Origin: Planoprotostelium fungivorum
Lineage: Eukaryota; Evosea; Variosea; Cavosteliida; Cavosteliaceae
DNA length: 13,578 nucleotides
NCBI GenBank assembly: GCA_003024175.1
Contig: MDYQ01000394.1
Coordinates: 1-13,578 of the forward strand
Reading direction: 5' to 3'
Part shown: positions 8,578-13,578 of the stretch, piece by piece
Layout: every line of letters begins with the position of its first letter
Position numbering within the stretch: the first letter of the stretch is position 1
Notes under the pieces: model-generated
What the model was told of the DNA's origin: nothing
Databases searched by the model: none
Seen by the model: the letters and a program-made list of their open reading frames with translations, nothing else
Translations under genes and position numbers: made by a program

Positions 8578-10597
8578 ATGCTGCTCTCCATCCGGCTCTG
8601 TCTCCTTCTGGCCATCGTTGTACATGTCTGTGCCATCCAATGCACCAGTGACACGGGTGATTTTGGAGGGGACGTACAGAAGGGTGAGAAGAAGATGGTA
8701 GACGTCTCTGACGGTGTCAGCGATCGCGGATGCACTGGTGAATTGCACAGGGAATGCCGTAGTGGAAGTCTCTATCTGGGATAATGGGAAGAACTACACA
8801 ATCGACGGTTCTACCTACAATTACAGCGTAATATTGAGAGGTAACTCTCTTTCGGTTCAAGATGCGGACATCAAGTTCTCCCGATTGTCGATGGTATCAT
8901 TGGAAGGCCTCAATCTATTCGGCAATGAAACGAGAATCCTCTTCGACACCTGCAACGGTGTCTATTTCCGGAACATGAGTGTGCAGAATCTCACCACCGC
9001 CATTTCCATCATCGGTTCTCAAGTGCTATCCATATCTGGTTCTATATTCTCACACAACACCAACACCATCTTTGCGGCCACTGCAGCTTCTATTAGAGTC
9101 GACCAAAGTAATTTCCTCAACAACGTCGTCCCATCAGGATCGGCGAATGCTCTCATCTATTGCACTGGTGGAAGCATCAATGTCACACGATCCATATTTC
9201 AAGGTGTGACGGATCGATGCATCATTCCAGCACAGAACACTAAACACATGACAGACAACCTGTTAGACACTTGCGCACTATACTTTGAAGCAAACTCCTC
9301 CTTCGTGGACACAACCTTTGCTCGTAATCAAGTGACTCAAGACTTTCTCATAGCCTCGGCTGATGGACTCGATGCTATCATTCAAAACACCACCTTCGAA
9401 TCCAACACAGGTCCTCTCATGGCTTCCCACGACCTCACCGTCACAAACTCGACTTTCAGAGGCAATCAGCTCGTCGACCGCCTCCATTACGGCTTGATCT
9501 ACACATCTCACGCTCTTCACATCACTTCTTCCACTCTCCTCCAGAATGGAGGAACAACACCAGACTTTGGCGTCATTAGATCTGAGACGTCCATCACAAT
9601 GGAAAACACCAACATCACCGAAAACACGTTCTCTTCTATCACTTTCGGCCAATCAGCCTTCCTTCTCTGCCAGCCACGAGTTCCCTCCACGACTATACTT
9701 CCATGTCCCATCACCATCACATCGGTCACATGTGATTCCAACTCGGCCGCATCCATCGCCGGCTGTGGTATCACCATCTCGAACAGCACCTTTCGTGGCA
9801 ATTCAGACAGTTCCATCTTTGACTTGGGGAACCCTCAGATGAGAGGTAGTGCTTTTTTGGATTACGCGGGAACACCAGATGGAAGTGATGGTGTCATCCC
9901 AATGTTCACATCGTTCGGGGGTGGCATCATCATAGACTCATGCGACTTCTACAACAACACCATGGTGGCTGGTGTGGGTAACGGTGGTCAGTCTGAAATC
10001 AACAACAGCACGTTCAGGTGACAACTATCCCACAAACTGATGAGATTAAAATGAATATCGATTGAATTTAATTCAGGAACAACACCGGCACCTCCATCTC
10101 GTTGACTGCGGGCGACCTCAACGTCTTCAACTCGACTTTTTTTGGCGGGAACAGCTGTCCCGCCATCGGGGGTTGTGCCATATCTGTCGTGGCAGTCTTC
10201 AGCCAGTCTAACGTCAATATCACTGGTTCACATTTCTCCTCTTACAGAGCTCATCAGGGTGCAGCTGTCCTCTTGACGAACGCAACGGTCACACTGAACG
10301 GTTGTCTCTTCTCTGAGAATCACGCGGAGACGTATGGAGGTGAGAAGATGAGATGATGATGATGATGATGGGGGACAGGTGCTATTCTATCGGTCAAAAC
10401 GGCCCTCCATGTTACCAAGACGAGATTTAAGAAGAACACGTGAGTCGATGATGACCTTCATCATCGTGACTGTGATCACATCGTGAGCGCGATGGATTGA
10501 TGATGGCAGGGCCAACTTGTACGGTGGTTCCATCTATGAGACGCAAGACATCAGTCTCGTCATATCAACTCCGACCCCGATGCCAACTGGAATTTGA
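8578..10597 (+). CDS. Secreted parallel beta-helix protein, Pmp-like
   Basis: Exons by eye: 8578-8683, 8721-10017, 10077-10339, 10379-10439 and 10510-10597, giving 604 residues. The N-terminus, MLLSIRLCLLLAIVVHVCA, is a signal peptide. The body repeats short beta-strand turns of the form NSTFxGN or NxTFxxN, for example NSTFRGNQL and NSTFRGNSD. These are typical of right-handed beta-helix (pectate-lyase-like) proteins and supply many N-glycosylation sequons. The distal part adds the FxxN and GGA(I/S) motifs of polymorphic outer membrane proteins: FSENHAETYGGAILS, and FKKNTANLYGGSIYE across an intron. No carbohydrate-active catalytic residues are recognised, and no membrane anchor is seen before the TGA stop, so a secreted matrix or adhesion role is only inferred. 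The first donor could be 8653 or 8684, both in phase; I prefer GTGAGA at 8684. The gene ends 40 nt from the converging P2X gene. Confidence 0.8.
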
Positions 10598-10637
10598 ATA
10601 GACGAGAGGAAATGATATGTATATTTGATAAACATGA

Positions 10638-12454
10638 TTATCGGCCATCTTCTATGCGGAACTCGACCACTTCAGGAGAAACTCTATTCATGTTCGGATC
10701 TGCCATGGCGGTGGAAAATTTGGCCTTCCTGCACACGCGATCAATGTCGATGAACGATTGATCACACGAAGATGGTGAGACGATCACGACGATGATCATG
10801 ATGAACGTTGTCCCGACTCACTCGTAATGCTTCTTCTGAGGAAGAACGTAAACTGTTCATTGTCAGAATGATCGATTCGCCCGAATCATCCTCACTCGCT
10901 AAGATGTCCACAATGGTCGTAGCCGCTCCAGTCAAGACTAATCCAGAGACGATCGAGCCCAACAGGGCGGGAAAATTGAAGACACCGATTTGACCTCGTC
11001 CTCCCTCAGCTTTTCTACGTAGATATTTCTTTCAGATTCTCACCTGATTGTACGAAGGCGATACTGATACCGTGGCGGTTCACCGCAGTGCTGGGCGTAT
11101 CACCGTCAAATCTCGTGGTATCCACACCAGATATGGCTGCCACCGAATATCTGAACGAATGAGCATCGTAGAGGTACAGAAGAGAAGTCCTCACTGGTAA
11201 GCGATGTTTGTCGCGTTGGATTGGCTGTTGACGTATTTGATGATGACGATGAGTTGCACGCCATCGTACCGCAGTGAATTCTTAGAGCCCTTGACTCCGG
11301 AGGGTGCTGTTCGAATGAGAAGGTCGCATTAGAATGAAACCCACAATCTAACGAATCGATGCCGGCCAATGAGAGCAAGTCGTCCACGGTGATGATATCA
11401 TACACACGTCCCTGTACCCTTTAGAACCTTCTATCGTGGATAACTCACGTCTGAGAGCTCCTGGGCGTCCCATTTGGATCCATCCTTCATCGTCCACACC
11501 CCTGCCATCTCCGAGCTCTTTCCCACGTAGTCGATTTTCAATGCGTAAGCGACGTGGTCGATGGCCAGCTGATATTTGTGAGGATGACTGACGAAGAGGT
11601 GGTGGTGATGGAGGACGACGTCACGAGGACGACACTCACGGTGTATCGCTCGAGATCGGCTACGTATGCGCGAGTAACATTGAGCGTTGGATCGTTGAGA
11701 TTCATCAGACAATTGACATCGGTCTGAACCTGCGACCAAGTGATCAGATTTGTGAGCGGCTTGAGAAGAATCTGAAGAGACGTCGATGAGGTAATTACCA
11801 CGTCGTTACTGCAGGAGAGACCGAGAGCCATGAGGTCCCGTTGATAGTGTTTGGTTCGGCTGGTGATGAATAGCGGAGACGTCTGGCCGGCAGGGAACCT
11901 TCAGATTGTGAGAGGTTGCGGGACGTGCAGAGACATCACGTCGCTGACGGGCCACTCATGTAGGCGCAAGGGAGAGTGGAGGTGTTACCACTCTGCGAGC
12001 AGTAGGACATCTGATCCAGGGCGAGAGGTGTGGTTGGCTGGATGATGCATCAGATCGTCAATCACACGTTAACAGATAGTCACCGCTTGGAGAGTCGCCC
12101 TCACGGCTCCGTTCGGTATCTGTGTGAGAGTCAGTCGAAGGATGACGGATGTGAAGTCACATCGAAAGCCATGTAACCTCTCTTGAACCACACTTGATAC
12201 ACTGTTGAAGACATGAGAAGAGACGGAGGAGAATATCTCACAAAAGACGTAGAGGAGGATTCCCAACATGAAGGTGTAGTGAAGGATACCTAATCTCCAA
12301 TCGGCGATCTTGATGATCTTCACCGTAGAATAACTGCCTCCGTCAGATTGCAGTGGATTGTGCGATACGATGCTTACGATAGGATGCTATTCCAGAATGC
12401 GCCTGTCCTCCACTTCGCTCTCCTCACTGTTGCACCTCCAGTCTCTAACGTCAT
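10638..12454 (-). CDS. P2X-type purinergic ligand-gated cation channel
   Basis: P2X receptors are trimeric ATP-gated cation channels; amoebal ones work on the contractile vacuole. Exons by eye: 12454-12378, 12333-12242, 12201-12161, 12119-12084, 12037-11940, 11898-11640, 11568-11449, 11411-11345, 11306-11195, 11150-11044, 10994-10896, 10852-10822 and 10728-10638. They give 409 residues, or 386 if 11798-11730 is also an intron. The cytosolic N-terminus carries YSTVKI with the conserved T-x-K (T29, K31). TM1 is about 42-64, followed by KRGYMAFDIPNGAVRATLQ. The ectodomain has few cysteines, FITSRTKHY, KNSLRYDG and NRHGISIAFVQSGQIGVFNF. TM2 (about 344-372) has the Gly-containing SIVSGLVLTGAATTIVDIL. 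The tail contains the YxxxK trafficking motif (Y379-K383), which appears only after splicing intron 12. The N-terminus resembles Dictyostelium P2X receptors. Confidence 0.93.
11730..11798 (-). other. Possible optional 69-nt in-frame intron within P2X exon 6
   Basis: The segment begins GTAATT, ends TCGCAG and carries CTGAT 16 nt before the end. It is 23 codons long without a stop, so it can be kept or removed. Removal joins LSCSNDV to VQTDVNC and yields a 386-residue protein, closer to the usual length of amoebal P2X receptors. If retained it adds the hydrophobic ILLKPLTNLITW to the ectodomain. Confidence 0.45.
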
Positions 12455-12573
12455 GCTGATGGATGAGGTCTGTCCTCTTCTGTACCTCTTCGATTAAAAA
12501 TAGAGCTGAAGCAAACGAGGCCTTCTGGAATTAAGCTGTGGTACCTTAAGATAGTGTATACACCAAATTTCGT
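12455..12573. other. Upstream region of the P2X gene
   Basis: Contains the P2X 5' flank. If the uncertain plus-strand frame at 12574 is a gene, this 119-nt gap would be a second divergent promoter. No conserved element is recognised. Confidence 0.35.
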
Positions 12574-12810
12574 ATGAACCACTTACGCTTCAGTAAGGTG
12601 GTCCGACACTTCAACCTTGACAACCAAAGTCAGGAAATTATATTGCTCCCCGAAATAGAACTCGGTCCTTCACTTCGAACCCTGTTTGTTGCACCCGAGG
12701 TACAGAAAAATTGGATCGCGAAAAATTTGTCCTCTGATGTCGATGTCGATGTGAGGTGCATGATCAGCATCGGATCGCTGCCTCAAGCTGAAGAACGTAT
12801 TAAAAAATGA
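12574..12810 (+). CDS. Uncertain small open frame, no family recognised
   Basis: The 78-codon frame starts at an ATG after a TTTCGT context, and the protein begins MNHLRFSKVVRHF. The middle (PSLRTLFVAPEVQKNW) looks protein-like, while the end (IGSLPQAEERIKK) may be intronic, since GTGAGG follows DVDVD at 12751. It could be the first exon of a plus-strand gene that I could not follow. It could equally be a chance frame in the P2X upstream region. No domain, signal peptide or membrane segment is seen. Confidence 0.25.
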   Translation: MNHLRFSKVVRHFNLDNQSQEIILLPEIELGPSLRTLFVAPEVQKNWIAKNLSSDVDVDVRCMISIGSLPQAEERIKK

Positions 12811-13423
12811 ATCAGTTGGCGTCTCTTTCATAGAAGGTCATATCTTCAGTTTGGACACCAGGTGTCCTCTGAGCACACCTTGGAGTTAAGCATCTTGTCT
12901 TCGCCGACGCACTCTCACCTCTTGTTCTCTTCACCCCAGAGACCCTCCCATCCTCAGCTGAGCCTCCAAAACACGAAAGACTAACGGTCTTGCCGAGGTG
13001 GATCGGGTTGAGAAAAACCAAATGATGAAAATGAGATGATGTGGACGACCGCGACAGTTCCTGTCCTTATTAGACATGGAAGGAGGCATAAGAGGACCCA
13101 CCCTGCTCTTCTGTACCGCGTTACGTCAGATCCACAAGTCGTGGCAGGTGAGACACGATCGTCGTCGTCATCGTCCAACAACTGAGCCGAGTTCACTCGA
13201 GAGATTATGTCCCCTCGGGAGGAATGATACTGGGACTCGCCCACTCATCATCTTCAAACATCACGACTGTACTCGGACAATTGATATCAGAGTAGAAGAA
13301 CAAGTGTTGACTCTAAATCGTCGACCCACACGCCTCGAATGAAAGTTCAATGTGTCGCACGACAGGTCTATAAGAATGACCATTGAATTACTCTTACACA
13401 ATGGTTTATGTACCCGAACAAGT
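12811..13423. other. Region without a convincing gene between P2X and actin
   Basis: About 600 nt. Weak plus-strand coding-like pieces occur. One is about 12887-13023 (VLFTPETLPSSAEPPKHE). Another is a two-exon candidate of 71 codons, 13036-13147 joined to 13192-13295 by a 44-nt GTGAGA intron with CTGAG near the acceptor. Its protein includes HPALLYRVTSDPQVVA and DYVPSGGMILGLAHS. They do not join into one model and match no family I know. The right part must hold the actin 3' UTR. Minus-strand frames here are biased, low-information and unlikely to be real. Confidence 0.3.

Positions 13424-13578
<155 letters not shown>

Noticed and set aside
9278-9816. Minus-strand frames opposite the beta-helix exon
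   Set aside because: They are shadows of a long coding exon with signal peptide, sequons and repeat motifs on the plus strand.

Overview
The window is eukaryotic nuclear DNA from a compact, intron-rich protist genome. Nearly every gene becomes coherent only after removing many small GT-AG introns, mostly 37-50 nt and in two cases about 31 nt. The genes found include actin, a nuclear tRNA-Arg, a mitochondrial uL22 with a targeting peptide, an RWDD1/Gir2-type protein and a P2X receptor. The P2X N-terminus reads like the Dictyostelium receptors, and a secreted Pmp-like beta-helix protein and a Ser/Thr-rich surface protein are also present. I infer a free-living amoebozoan, possibly a protosteloid amoeba such as Planoprotostelium; the sequence alone does not prove this.

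Layout, left to right. (-) 1-2060: 5' part of a secreted Ser/Thr-rich mucin-like protein that runs off the left edge. (-) 2271-3315: RWDD1/Gir2-like RWD protein, 6 exons. (+) 3398-4997: aspartate-semialdehyde dehydrogenase, 5 exons, divergent from the RWD gene with 82 nt between start codons. (+) 5115-5787: small four-helix membrane protein, 4 exons. (-) 5948-6380: ankyrin-like fragment with a frame break, perhaps a pseudogene, followed by a poorly explained stretch. (+) 6866-6938: tRNA-Arg(CCT). (+) 7031-8256: mitochondrial ribosomal protein uL22, 5 exons. (+) 8578-10597: secreted parallel beta-helix protein, 5 exons. (-) 10638-12454: P2X-type ligand-gated ion channel, 13 exons, converging on the beta-helix gene with a 40-nt gap. 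12455-13423: no convincing gene, only weak plus-strand candidates. (-) 13424-13578: C-terminal end of actin, cut by the right edge.

The genes do not form a pathway or operon; this is ordinary mixed eukaryotic gene content. The shared properties are structural. Introns are very short with an almost invariant GTG at the donor and often a YTGAY motif near the acceptor. Intergenic gaps are short, and stop codons are usually TAA followed by A, sometimes embedded in AATAAA. All exon models were spliced by eye from reading frame, splice dinucleotides and family similarity; no search or transcript data were available.
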